Below are positions 40,025 through 48,059 of a DNA stretch of 64,000 bases, one piece after another. Under the pieces are notes generated by a model. The model was not told where the DNA came from and did not search any database. It saw nothing but the letters and a program-made list of their open reading frames with translations. Made by a program: the position numbers and the translations under genes. Location of the stretch: NCBI RefSeq assembly GCF_010499245.1, contig NZ_JAAGOW010000003.1, forward strand, positions 725,849-789,848. The letters are read 5' to 3'. The first letter of the stretch is position 1. Each line of letters starts with the position of its first letter. This DNA is from Variovorax sp. WS11. Its GTDB lineage: Bacteria; Pseudomonadota; Gammaproteobacteria; Burkholderiales; Burkholderiaceae_C.

Positions 40025-40303
40025 ATGAACACACGTCTCTGGATCACGGCCGGTGCGGCCACGGCCATCATGACGCTGGCGGGCTGCGCAGCAGGACCGA
40101 ATGAGCAATGGGGCACGGCGGGCGGCGCAGTGGGCGGCGCGGTGGTCGGCAACGCCATCGGCGGCAACACGGCCAGCACGGTGGGTGGCGCCGCCATCGG
40201 CGGCCTGATCGGCAACCAGGTGGGTCGCCGCGCCGACGAACGCAACTACTACCGCGGACAACGCAGTGGCGGCTACTACCCCTACAACGGGCCGACCTAC
40301 TGA
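40025..40303 (+). CDS. short glycine-zipper lipoprotein
   Basis: A 92-residue outer-membrane lipoprotein with a signal and lipobox (ATAIMTLAGC), then a glycine-zipper pair (GTAGGAVGGAVVGNAIGG; STVGGAAIGGLIGNQVG) and a basic, Tyr-rich tail ending GPTY. It resembles OsmB/SlyB-type small proteins. The frame opens at GTG 40016, but the ATG at 40025 has AGGTGG about six bases upstream. It ends in a strong terminator. Function is inferred only from the family. Confidence 0.82.
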   Translation: MNTRLWITAGAATAIMTLAGCAAGPNEQWGTAGGAVGGAVVGNAIGGNTASTVGGAAIGGLIGNQVGRRADERNYYRGQRSGGYYPYNGPTY

Positions 40304-40328
40304 GCCCCGCTTCCCGCGTTGAATGCGG

Positions 40329-40357
40329 AAGGCGTGCCGATGGCACGCCTTTTTTTT
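40329..40357 (+). terminator. terminator of the glycine-zipper gene
   Basis: A 10-base stem (AAGGCGTGCC, GAT loop, GGCACGCCTT) is followed by a run of T. It lies about 25 bases past the stop. Confidence 0.9.
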
Positions 40358-40369
40358 GACGCCCCGCGA

Positions 40370-41020
40370 TCAGCGCGCCGAGGAAGGCGTGCGGCCCGCG
40401 CGCCAGGCACCGAAGATCGCGATCAACCCCGGCACGATGATCAACGCCCAGATGATCTTGTCCAGGTGCTCCTTCACGAAGGGCAGGTTGCCGAACAGGT
40501 AGCCCGCCGTGCACAGGCCCACCACCCACAGCAGGCCGCCGCCGATGTTGTAGAGGCTGAACTTGCCGCGCGTCATCTCGGCCACCCCCGCCACGAAGGG
40601 CGCGAAGGTGCGAATGAAAGGCATGAAGCGCGCCAGCACGATCGTGATGCCGCCGTAGCGCTCGTAGAAGTCGTGGGCCTGGTCGAAGGCCTTGCGGTTG
40701 AAGAAGCGCGAGCTCTCCCACTGGAAGACCTTGGGCCCGAAGTAGCGCCCGATGCTGTAGTTGCACTGGTCGCCCAGGATCGCCGCGGCGATCAGGACTG
40801 GCACCGCGATCCCGAAGCTCATCAGCCCCGCGCCGCACAGCGCACCCACGATGAAGAGCAGCGAATCGCCCGGCAGAAAGGGCATGACCACCAGCCCGGT
40901 CTCGACGAAGACGATCAGGAACAGCAGCGCGTAGACCCAGGGTCCGTAAGCGATGACGAAGGTCTCCAGGTGTTTGTCGACGTGAAGGATGAAGTCGACC
41001 AAGAAGCTGATGATTTCCAT
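40370..41020 (-). CDS. DedA-family membrane protein
   Basis: A 216-residue polytopic inner-membrane protein of the DedA (SNARE-associated/VTT) family, which includes undecaprenyl-phosphate and phospholipid flippases. The motifs FVETGLVVMPFLPGDSLLF, RYFGPKVFQWESSRFFNRK and ARFMPFIRTFAPFVAGVAEM are characteristic, with the conserved Glu and the Arg of FxRxxP-type repeats. It is divergent from mutL. GATAAT lies eight bases before the ATG, with no ribosome binding site. Confidence 0.92.
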   Translation of the reverse strand: MEIISFLVDFILHVDKHLETFVIAYGPWVYALLFLIVFVETGLVVMPFLPGDSLLFIVGALCGAGLMSFGIAVPVLIAAAILGDQCNYSIGRYFGPKVFQWESSRFFNRKAFDQAHDFYERYGGITIVLARFMPFIRTFAPFVAGVAEMTRGKFSLYNIGGGLLWVVGLCTAGYLFGNLPFVKEHLDKIIWALIIVPGLIAIFGAWRAGRTPSSAR

Positions 41021-41028
41021 GGGCGCGC

Positions 41029-41034
41029 ATTATC
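41029..41034 (-). promoter_or_regulatory. -10 element of dedA (leaderless type)
   Basis: GATAAT on the minus strand, eight bases before the dedA ATG. Confidence 0.45.
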
Positions 41035-41069
41035 CGGGTGCGGCGCACGCGCCCTCCGGGAAGCCCTTC

Positions 41070-41075
41070 TAGAAT
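41070..41075 (+). promoter_or_regulatory. -10 element of mutL (leaderless type)
   Basis: TAGAAT ends six bases before the GTG start of mutL, so the transcript would begin at or next to the initiation codon. Confidence 0.5.
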
Positions 41076-41081
41076 GACCGC

Positions 41082-42941
41082 GTGAGCGCCCTTCCCTCTG
41101 CCCTCCCCCCGGCCGCGCGCCGCCCCATCCGCGAACTCCCCGATGAACTGATCAGCCAGATCGCCGCCGGCGAAGTGGTGGAGCGTCCGGCCTCGGTGGT
41201 GCGCGAGCTGCTCGACAACGCCCTCGACGCCGGCGCGCGCCAGGTCACGGTGCGGCTCGCAGCCGGCGGCGTGCGCCTGATCTCGGTCGAGGACGACGGC
41301 CAGGGCCTGCCGCGCGACGAGCTGCCGCTGGCGCTGCGCCGCCACGCGACCAGCAAGATCGCCAGCCTCGGCGACCTGGAGACCGTGGGCACCATGGGCT
41401 TTCGCGGCGAGGCGCTGGCCGCCATCAACGCCATCGCCGAGCTCAGCCTGCTGTCGCGCGCGGCAGGCGCCGACGGCGCCTTCGCGCTCGACGGCCGCAC
41501 CGGCGAGCTGCGCCCCGTGGCGCGCGCCACCGGCACCACGGTCGAAGTGCGCGAGCTCTTCTTCGCCACGCCCGCGCGCCGCAAGTTCCTGAAGACCGAC
41601 GCCACCGAGCTGGCCCACTGCATCGAGGCCGTGCGGCGCCATGCGCTGGCGCGGCCCGAGGTCGGCTTCGCGGTCTGGCACGAAGGCAAGCTGATCGAGC
41701 AATGGCGCGCTGCCGAGGCGCGCGAGCCGCGTCTGGCCGACACGCTGGGCGACGAGTTCGTCGCGCAGAGCGTGGCGGTCGAGCATGCCGCCGGTCCGGT
41801 GCGCGTCACCGGCCGCGCCGGCATTCCCGACGCCGCGCGCTCGCGGGCCGACCAGCAGTTCTTCTACGTCAACGGCCGCTTCGTGCGCGACAAGGTGCTG
41901 GCCCACGCGGTGCGCAGCGCCTATGAAGACGTGCTGCATGGCCAGCGCCAGCCGGTCTACGCGCTCTACCTCGAGATCGATCCGGCGCGGGTCGACGTCA
42001 ACGTGCATCCGACCAAGATCGAGGTGCGCTTCCGCGATGGGCGCGAGGTGCACCAGGCGGTGCGCCAGGCAATCGAGAACGCGCTGGCCGCCCCGCGCGC
42101 CGGCGATGCGACTGCGGTGCCGGCCGAGCCCTTCTTCAAGCCGCGCAGCGCGCCGGTCGTCCCGGCGTGGAGCCAACCGTCGATGCATTTCGCGGCCGAG
42201 CGCGGCCTGGGCGACGCGGCGGCGATGTGGCCCAGCGAGCGGCGCGAGCCGCTGGCGGCATCGTCCCCCGTCACTGCGCCGGGGACGGCAGAGGCCTTCC
42301 CGGCCGTTGCCTTCGCGCAGCCGGCCGCCCGGCCCGCGCCGCCGGCGGACGACCAGGCCTGGCCCCTGGGCCGCGCCCTGGCCCAGCTCCAGGGCATCTA
42401 CATCCTGGCCGAGAACAGCCAGGGCCTGGTGATCGTCGACATGCACGCGGCCCACGAGCGCATCGTCTACGAGCGCCTGAAGACCCAGCTGGACGGCGCC
42501 GCCATCGCCAGCCAGCCGCTGCTGATCCCCGCCACCTTCGCCGCCACGCCCCAGGAAGTCGCCACCGCCGAGGCCTGCGCGGCGGTGCTGCCCGCGCTCG
42601 GCCTGGAGATCACACCCTTCTCGCCGCGCACGCTGGCGGTGCGCGCGGTGCCCGGGACCCTGGCCGATGGCGACCCGGTGGAGCTGGCGCGCAGCGTGCT
42701 GGCCGAGCTGGCCCAGCACGACGCCAGCACCGTGGTGCAGCGGGCCCAGAACGAGCTGCTCTCGACCATGGCCTGCCACGGCGCGGTGCGCGCCAACCGC
42801 CGGCTGACCATCGACGAGATGAACGCCTTGTTACGCCAGATGGAAGCGACCGAGCGCTCGGACCAGTGCAACCATGGCCGGCCGACCTGGCGCCAGCTCT
42901 CTGTTCGAGAGCTCGACAGCCTGTTCATGCGCGGCCGCTGA
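41082..42941 (+). CDS. mutL: DNA mismatch repair protein MutL (endonuclease type)
   Basis: MutL couples MutS mismatch recognition to strand removal. The 619-residue protein has the GHKL ATPase motifs (RELLDNALDAGA, VEDDGQGLP, GFRGEALAAI) and an Ala/Pro-rich linker. The C-terminal dimer domain has DMHAAHERIVYE, a form of the nicking motif DQHA(X2)E(X4)E with Met for Gln. ACHGAVRANR and CNHGRPTW complete the endonuclease motif set. It therefore probably nicks DNA itself, fitting bacteria without MutH. GTG start, six bases after TAGAAT. miaA, often next to mutL, is two genes downstream. Confidence 0.96.
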   Translation: MSALPSALPPAARRPIRELPDELISQIAAGEVVERPASVVRELLDNALDAGARQVTVRLAAGGVRLISVEDDGQGLPRDELPLALRRHATSKIASLGDLETVGTMGFRGEALAAINAIAELSLLSRAAGADGAFALDGRTGELRPVARATGTTVEVRELFFATPARRKFLKTDATELAHCIEAVRRHALARPEVGFAVWHEGKLIEQWRAAEAREPRLADTLGDEFVAQSVAVEHAAGPVRVTGRAGIPDAARSRADQQFFYVNGRFVRDKVLAHAVRSAYEDVLHGQRQPVYALYLEIDPARVDVNVHPTKIEVRFRDGREVHQAVRQAIENALAAPRAGDATAVPAEPFFKPRSAPVVPAWSQPSMHFAAERGLGDAAAMWPSERREPLAASSPVTAPGTAEAFPAVAFAQPAARPAPPADDQAWPLGRALAQLQGIYILAENSQGLVIVDMHAAHERIVYERLKTQLDGAAIASQPLLIPATFAATPQEVATAEACAAVLPALGLEITPFSPRTLAVRAVPGTLADGDPVELARSVLAELAQHDASTVVQRAQNELLSTMACHGAVRANRRLTIDEMNALLRQMEATERSDQCNHGRPTWRQLSVRELDSLFMRGR

Positions 42942-42952
42942 GTCCGCTTGCC

Positions 42953-42983
42953 GCCAACTTCCGCACATTTGTCGCAAGTTGGC
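42953..42983. repeat. inverted repeat behind mutL
   Basis: GCCAACTT and AAGTTGGC, 15 bases apart, 12 bases past the mutL stop. No T tract follows, so it may be an operator of the next gene or a weak hairpin. Confidence 0.4.
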
Positions 42984-43088
42984 CGCGTAACCAAGGGTTT
43001 TCACGCGTCATCGAGACCCCGGGCACGGCCGTTGCATGGCACTCTTGAGTTGAACTTTCGTCTCAATCGCCTGTCATTCAGCTTTCCG

Positions 43089-44057
43089 ATGAAGTCCTGG
43101 TCCCTCTTCGCCTCCGCTACCGCCCTGGTCGCCTTGCTGGCCGGGGGCTGCTCCACCCTCGACGAGCGGCAGCGCGAATGGATCTTCCAGCCCAGCGACC
43201 GCAGCTGGGGCAACTCCGAGGCCATGAGCGAAGGCATGGAGCATGTCTGGATCGACTTCGACTCCAAGGTCACGGGCCAGCCGGTGCGGCTGCACGGCCT
43301 CTGGCTGGGCGGCGCGCCGGAATCGGCCGACACCCCGGTGCTGCTCTACCTGCACGGGGCCAAGTACAACGTGGGCGGCTCGGCGCCCCGCATGCGGCGC
43401 ATGCACGAGCTGGGCTTCTCGGTGCTCGCCATCGACTACCGCGGCTTCGGCAAGAGCAGCAAGGCCCTGCCCTCCGAGGACTCCGCCCGCGAGGACGCGC
43501 GCGCCGCCTGGATCTGGCTTGCGGCGCGGCACCCCAAGCAGCACCGCTACATCTTCGGCCACTCGCTGGGCGGCGCGATCGGCATCGACCTGGCCGCGCA
43601 GGTGAACGACGAAAGCGGCACCATCGTCGAGAGCACCTTCACCTCCATCGCCGACGTGGTCGGCAGCTTCAAATGGGGCTGGCTGCCCTTCGGCCCCTTC
43701 ATCACGCAGCGCTTCGAGGCGATCGCCAAAGTCAAGAACATCGGCGCCCCGCTGCTGGTGGTGCACGGCAGCGCCGACAGCCTGATCAACCCGACCCTCG
43801 GACGCAAGCTCTACGAGGCCGCCACCGTGCCCAAGCAGTTCGTGCTGGTCGAGGGCGGCTCGCACCACAGTACCGGCTCCATCGGCGAGGTGCAGTACCG
43901 CGCCGCGCTGGCCCAGCTGTTCCGCATGAAGCCGCCCACCGTGCTTGCGGCGCAGGCCCAGGAAGAAGCGGCCGCGCCGCGCGTGACACCTGCCGCGCGG
44001 CCGATGCCGCCCGCCGACCAGCGCGATGCCGGCTCGGCGCCGCCGCACAAGATCTGA
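43089..44057 (+). CDS. alpha/beta-hydrolase lipoprotein
   Basis: A 322-residue hydrolase anchored as a lipoprotein: the signal ends LVALLAGGCSTLDERQ. The fold is of the BEM46/ABHD type, with the oxyanion region LYLHGAKYNVGG, DYRGFGKSS, the nucleophile in FGHSLGGAIG, Asp in VVHGSADSL and His in VEGGSHHSTG. The C-terminal 50 residues are a Pro/Ala-rich tail. Substrate unknown. The frame opens at 42948, but the ATG at 43089 directly precedes the signal peptide. Confidence 0.9.
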   Translation: MKSWSLFASATALVALLAGGCSTLDERQREWIFQPSDRSWGNSEAMSEGMEHVWIDFDSKVTGQPVRLHGLWLGGAPESADTPVLLYLHGAKYNVGGSAPRMRRMHELGFSVLAIDYRGFGKSSKALPSEDSAREDARAAWIWLAARHPKQHRYIFGHSLGGAIGIDLAAQVNDESGTIVESTFTSIADVVGSFKWGWLPFGPFITQRFEAIAKVKNIGAPLLVVHGSADSLINPTLGRKLYEAATVPKQFVLVEGGSHHSTGSIGEVQYRAALAQLFRMKPPTVLAAQAQEEAAAPRVTPAARPMPPADQRDAGSAPPHKI

Positions 44058-44104
44058 TCCCCGCCCCGCCGCTTCGGCGGATCGCATTTGCTACCCTCGG
44101 GCGC

Positions 44105-45349
44105 ATGCCGCCCATCGCAGCTCCCGCTGTCCCCTCTGCCGAGACGCCCGGCTCACGCATGTCCCCCGCGCTCGTGGCCCTGCTGCTGGCGCTGCTGCTC
44201 GGCATCCAGCCCGTCACCACCGACCTCTACCTGCCCGCCCTGCCCGCGCTGACGGCCGGCTTCGGCGCGGCCATGGGCCAGGCCCAGCTCACGCTGAGCG
44301 CACTGCTCCTGGCCTTCGGCTGTGCGCAGCTGGTGCTCGGCCCGCTGTCCGACCGCTTCGGCCGCCGGCCGGTGCTGCTGTGGGGCCTCGCGGCCTACGT
44401 GCTGGCGAGCGCCGGCGGCGCCGTCGCCGCATCGATCGAGCTGCTGATCGTCTGGCGCACGCTGCAGGGCGCGGCCATGGGCGCCGCGGTGATGGCGGCG
44501 CGCGCGATCGTGCGCGACCTCTACCAGCCGGCCGACGGCGCGCACATGATGTCGCGCGCGCTCACCGGCCTCGGCCTGATCGCCTGCCTGTGCGCGCCGG
44601 TGGGCGGCCTGGTGTCCGACCTGTTCGGCTGGCGCCTCGCCCTGGCGGTGCCGGCCCTGTTCGGCGCGCTGGCGCTGGCGCTGGTCTGGCTGCGCTTCGA
44701 CGAGTCGCTGGCGCAGCACAATCCCGACGCGCTGCGCCTCTCGACGCTGGCCGCCACCTGGACGATGGTGCTGCGCCATCCCACCTTCCTGGCCTTCTCC
44801 GCGCTCACCACCGCTGCCTACGGCCTGCTCTTCACCTTCCTCGCCGCCTCCTCCTTCGTCTTCATCCAGGTGCTCGGGCTCACGAAGACGCAGTACGGCC
44901 TGGTGATGCTGTGGAACTCGCTGGCCTACATCGTGGGCACCTTCGTCTGCCGGCGCTGGCTGCCGCGCTTCGGCGTGCGCGGCAGCGTGGCGCGCGCCGC
45001 GTGGCTGACGCTGCTCGGCGGCACCGCGATGGGCCTGCTGGCGCTGGCCGGCGTGCACACGGTGTGGGCACTCGTCGTTCCGCAGACGCTGATCATGCTG
45101 GCGCACGGCGTGCACCAGCCCTGCGGCCAGACCGGGGCCGTCGGCCCCTTCCCGCAGGCCGCCGGCGCGGCCTCGGCGCTCAACGGCTTCCTGATGATGC
45201 TGGCGGCCTTCGGCATCGGCGGCTGGCTGGGCGCGCGCATGGACGGCACCGTGCTGCCGCTGGCGCTGGGCATGTGGTTCTGGAGCGTGTGCATCGCGCT
45301 GGTCGCCTGGACGCTGGTGCGCCGCTACGGCGAAGCCCATGGCCACTGA
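44105..45349 (+). CDS. Bcr/CflA-family drug efflux MFS transporter
   Basis: A 414-residue MFS exporter with about 12 helices. The N-terminal signature LGIQPVTTDLYLPALPAL is typical of Bcr/CflA, followed by GPLSDRFGRRPVLLWG and RTLQGAAMGAAVMAARAIVR. Members export bicyclomycin, chloramphenicol or similar compounds; the spectrum here is unknown. Start ATG at 44105, with TACCCT nine bases upstream. Its 3' end overlaps the miaA start by 11 bases, placing it between mutL and miaA, where it is an insertion relative to the usual order. Confidence 0.9.
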   Translation: MPPIAAPAVPSAETPGSRMSPALVALLLALLLGIQPVTTDLYLPALPALTAGFGAAMGQAQLTLSALLLAFGCAQLVLGPLSDRFGRRPVLLWGLAAYVLASAGGAVAASIELLIVWRTLQGAAMGAAVMAARAIVRDLYQPADGAHMMSRALTGLGLIACLCAPVGGLVSDLFGWRLALAVPALFGALALALVWLRFDESLAQHNPDALRLSTLAATWTMVLRHPTFLAFSALTTAAYGLLFTFLAASSFVFIQVLGLTKTQYGLVMLWNSLAYIVGTFVCRRWLPRFGVRGSVARAAWLTLLGGTAMGLLALAGVHTVWALVVPQTLIMLAHGVHQPCGQTGAVGPFPQAAGAASALNGFLMMLAAFGIGGWLGARMDGTVLPLALGMWFWSVCIALVAWTLVRRYGEAHGH

Positions 45350-46268
45350 GGTCGGCTACGTGGCCCTGGCCGGCCCCACGGCGTCGGGCAAGACCGCGGC
45401 CGCGCTCGCAATCGCCCGTGCGCGGCCGGTGGAGATCGTCAGCGTCGACTCGGCCCTGGTCTACCGCGGCATGGACATCGGCACCGCCAAGCCCAGCGCC
45501 GCCGAACGCGCCATCGCGCCGCACCACCTGATCGACATCCGCGATCCGCGCGAGCCCTACAGCGCGGCGGCCTTCGTCTCCGATGCCACGCGCCTCGTCG
45601 CCGAGATCCGCGCGCGGGGCCGCCTGCCGCTGCTGGTGGGCGGCACCATGCTGTACTTCAAGGCGCTCGCCGACGGCATCGATGCGATGCCCGCGGCCGA
45701 CCCCGAGGTGCGCAGCCGGCTGGAAGCCGAGGCCACCGCGCTCGGCTGGCCCGCGATGCATGCGCGGCTGGCGCAGGTCGATGCGCCTACCGCCGCGCGG
45801 CTCGCGCCCAACGACAGCCAGCGCATCCAGCGCGCGCTGGAAGTCTGGCTCACCAGCGGGCGCGCGATCTCCAGCTTCCATGCCTCGGAACGTGCGGGCG
45901 GCCTGCCACCGGTGGCGCTCTTCTCGCTCGAGCCCACGGAGCGCGCGTGGCTGCACCAGCGCATCGCCGAGCGCTTCGACGCGATGCTGGCGGCAGGCTT
46001 CCTCGACGAGGTACTGGCCCTGCGCGCGCGCGGCGACCTCGCGCCCGATCTGCCTTCGATGCGCAGCGTGGGCTACCGCCAGGCCTCGGAAGCGCTGGAC
46101 GGCGCCTGGCCCCTGGCCGAGCTGCGCGAGCGCGGCATCGCGGCCACGCGCCAGCTGGCCAAGCGGCAGATCACCTGGCTGCGCAGCATGCCCGCACGGC
46201 GCGTCGTGCCGGCCGAGGCGCCCGATGCGATCGCGCGCATCGTGGCCGCGGTGGGCGAGATCGCATGA
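45339..46268 (+). CDS. miaA: tRNA dimethylallyltransferase
   Basis: MiaA transfers a dimethylallyl group to A37 of tRNAs reading UNN codons. The 309-residue protein has the P-loop ALAGPTASGKTAAAL, SVDSALVYRGMDIGTAKP, HHLIDIRDP, VGGTMLYFKAL and the NDSQRIQRALEVW segment; RSVGYRQ and KRQITWLRS lie near the end. It overlaps the efflux gene by 11 bases, so the two are probably coupled. Confidence 0.96.
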   Translation: MATEVGYVALAGPTASGKTAAALAIARARPVEIVSVDSALVYRGMDIGTAKPSAAERAIAPHHLIDIRDPREPYSAAAFVSDATRLVAEIRARGRLPLLVGGTMLYFKALADGIDAMPAADPEVRSRLEAEATALGWPAMHARLAQVDAPTAARLAPNDSQRIQRALEVWLTSGRAISSFHASERAGGLPPVALFSLEPTERAWLHQRIAERFDAMLAAGFLDEVLALRARGDLAPDLPSMRSVGYRQASEALDGAWPLAELRERGIAATRQLAKRQITWLRSMPARRVVPAEAPDAIARIVAAVGEIA

Positions 46269-46323
46269 GCCGCCGGGCCGCTCCCAAGGCGAATAGCACC
46301 GTAGCCGAAGGCGAAGGCACGCC

Positions 46324-46974
46324 ATGACGCTGAAAGTCGAGGGCCTGGCCAAGCGCTACGGCGACAGCACCGTCTTCGAGCAAGTCTCGCTCGCGGTCGC
46401 GCCTGGCGAGTTCGTCGCCATCGTGGGCGAATCGGGCGTGGGCAAGTCCACGCTGCTCAACTGCATGGCCGGCCTGGACAGCTGGGACGCGGGGACCATC
46501 GTGCACGACGGCGTCGACATTGGCGGGCTCGACGGCGAGGCGCGCGCGCTCTGGCGCCGCCGGCAGGTGGGCTTCGTGTTCCAGGCCTTCCATGTGCTGC
46601 CCCATCTGGACGTGGCGCAGAACGTCGCCTTGCCGCTCATGCTGCTGAAGCAGGCAGCCCCGGCGCGCGTGGCGCACATGCTCGAGGCGGTGGGCCTCGC
46701 GGGCCTGGGCGAGCGCCTGCCCCGGCAGCTGAGCGGCGGCCAGCTTCAGCGCGTGGCCATCGCGCGTGCGCTGGTGCACCGGCCTGCGCTGCTGCTGGCC
46801 GACGAGCCCACCGGCAATCTCGACCCGGGCACCGCAGCGAAGGTGATGGAGGTGCTGTTCGCGCAGACGCGCGAGCACGGCGCCTCGCTTGTGCTGGTCA
46901 CGCATTCGGAGGCGGCCGCGGCGCGGGCCGACCGGGTGCTGCACCTCAGCGCGGGCGGCATCGTTCCCGGCTAG
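46324..46974 (+). CDS. LolD-like ABC transporter ATP-binding protein (no permease adjacent)
   Basis: A 216-residue ATPase of the LolD/MacB/FtsE class. Walker A is GESGVGKSTLLN, the Q-loop region is VGFVFQAFHVLPHL, the signature LSGGQLQRVAIARAL, and Walker B with D-loop LLLADEPTGNLD. These ATPases usually pair with an FtsX/MacB-like permease for lipoproteins or peptides, but no permease gene lies within reach. It starts 55 bases after miaA, and a DUF4189 gene follows 18 bases later. Confidence 0.9.
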   Translation: MTLKVEGLAKRYGDSTVFEQVSLAVAPGEFVAIVGESGVGKSTLLNCMAGLDSWDAGTIVHDGVDIGGLDGEARALWRRRQVGFVFQAFHVLPHLDVAQNVALPLMLLKQAAPARVAHMLEAVGLAGLGERLPRQLSGGQLQRVAIARALVHRPALLLADEPTGNLDPGTAAKVMEVLFAQTREHGASLVLVTHSEAAAARADRVLHLSAGGIVPG

Positions 46975-46992
46975 TTGTGCGATCCTTTGGGG

Positions 46993-47397
46993 ATGCGCTT
47001 TCGATCACGTCCTGCCCGCCTGCCCGGCCTGCTTGCCTTGCTGCCGTGTCTCGCCCTCGCCGTGTTTACCGTCCATGCCGAGCCCAGCCCAAGCTGGGGA
47101 GCGATCGCAACCCTGCAGGGGTGGTATGGCTACGCCTTCGACCAACCTTCCCGCGGTGCCGCCGAGCTTGCTGCCCGCGCCCAATGCGATCGCGCAGCGG
47201 GCCGCCCGGGCGCCTGTGCCGTCCGCGCCTACTTCGATCGCGCCTGCGGCGCACTCGCCACCGGCAACTACGGGGAGTGGGGAACGGCCGTCGCGTCCAC
47301 GGCCAGCGCCGCGGGCAAGGCGGCTGCGGGCCAATGCGAAAGCCATCTGCCCACCGAGCCCTGCAAGGTGGTCGTCAGCGTCTGCTCGCGGCGGTGA
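46993..47397 (+). CDS. secreted DUF4189 protein
   Basis: A 134-residue exported protein. The signal peptide ends about FTVHAEP, followed by the DUF4189 pattern: WGAIATLQGWYGYAFDQPSR, ARAQCDRAAGRPGACAVRAYF, CGALATGNYGEWGTA and six cysteines ending VVVSVCSRR. The function of the domain is unknown. It usually occurs in secreted or periplasmic proteins. The ATG at 46993 is preceded by GGGG; a TTG at 46975 is less likely. Confidence 0.82.
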   Translation: MRFRSRPARLPGLLALLPCLALAVFTVHAEPSPSWGAIATLQGWYGYAFDQPSRGAAELAARAQCDRAAGRPGACAVRAYFDRACGALATGNYGEWGTAVASTASAAGKAAAGQCESHLPTEPCKVVVSVCSRR

Positions 47398-47399
47398 AC

Positions 47400-48059
47400 A
47401 TGCGAGCGCCGTCCAGGACATCGCTCTTCGCCGCGGCCAGGAACTGGGACGCGCCTGCCGTCGCGGCAGCGCTGGCCGCCGCACCTGAGCTGGTCAACGC
47501 GAGCGACCCTCGTGGCCGCACGGCCCTGCACCTGGCTTGCACGGTCAAGCCCGGCGGCAGCGCGCAGCTCGCGGAACCGAATGGCATCGAGACCGTGACC
47601 TGCCTGCTCGACGCCGGCGCCGAGCTCGAGGGCGCGGTGCCGATGGATGAAGACGACGGCGACTTTCGTGCGACGCCCCTCTGGTATGCCGTGGCGCGCG
47701 GCGAGAACCTTCCCTTGGTCCGCTTCCTCCTGCAACGGGGCGCGAACGCCAGCCACTCGCTGTGGGCCGTGGTCTGGCGAGACGACGACGCGATGTGCCG
47801 CGAGCTCCTGAAGACTCGGCCGGCGCTCGACCTGAAAGCGGAAGGCGAGACCGCCCTCTTCTATGCGGCCAGGCTGAAGCGGATCAAGACGCTCGGTCTT
47901 CTCATCGACGCCTGCGCCGATCCGTCGATCGCGGATCCGCAGGGCCGCGACGCGGTGGACATCGCGCGGGCGCGGCGACTTCCCCAGGAGCTGATCGACC
48001 GCCTGGAGTTCGCGCGGCGCCGAGAACATCGACCACACCGCAAGGACCTGAAGCCATGA
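47400..48059 (+). CDS. ankyrin-repeat protein
   Basis: A 219-residue soluble protein with about four ankyrin repeats (LFAAARNWDAPAVAAALAAA; GRTALHLACTVK; ATPLWYAVARGENLPLVRFL; ETALFYAARLKRIKTLGLL) and a basic end. It has no signal. Ankyrin repeats bind other proteins, and the partner is unknown. It starts two bases after the DUF4189 stop and overlaps the next gene as ATGA, so three genes are linked. Confidence 0.85.
   Translation: MRAPSRTSLFAAARNWDAPAVAAALAAAPELVNASDPRGRTALHLACTVKPGGSAQLAEPNGIETVTCLLDAGAELEGAVPMDEDDGDFRATPLWYAVARGENLPLVRFLLQRGANASHSLWAVVWRDDDAMCRELLKTRPALDLKAEGETALFYAARLKRIKTLGLLIDACADPSIADPQGRDAVDIARARRLPQELIDRLEFARRREHRPHRKDLKP

Noticed and set aside
40068..42779. 903-codon minus-strand frame
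   Set aside because: Only its downstream part (40370-41020) is real, as DedA. The rest is antisense to mutL.
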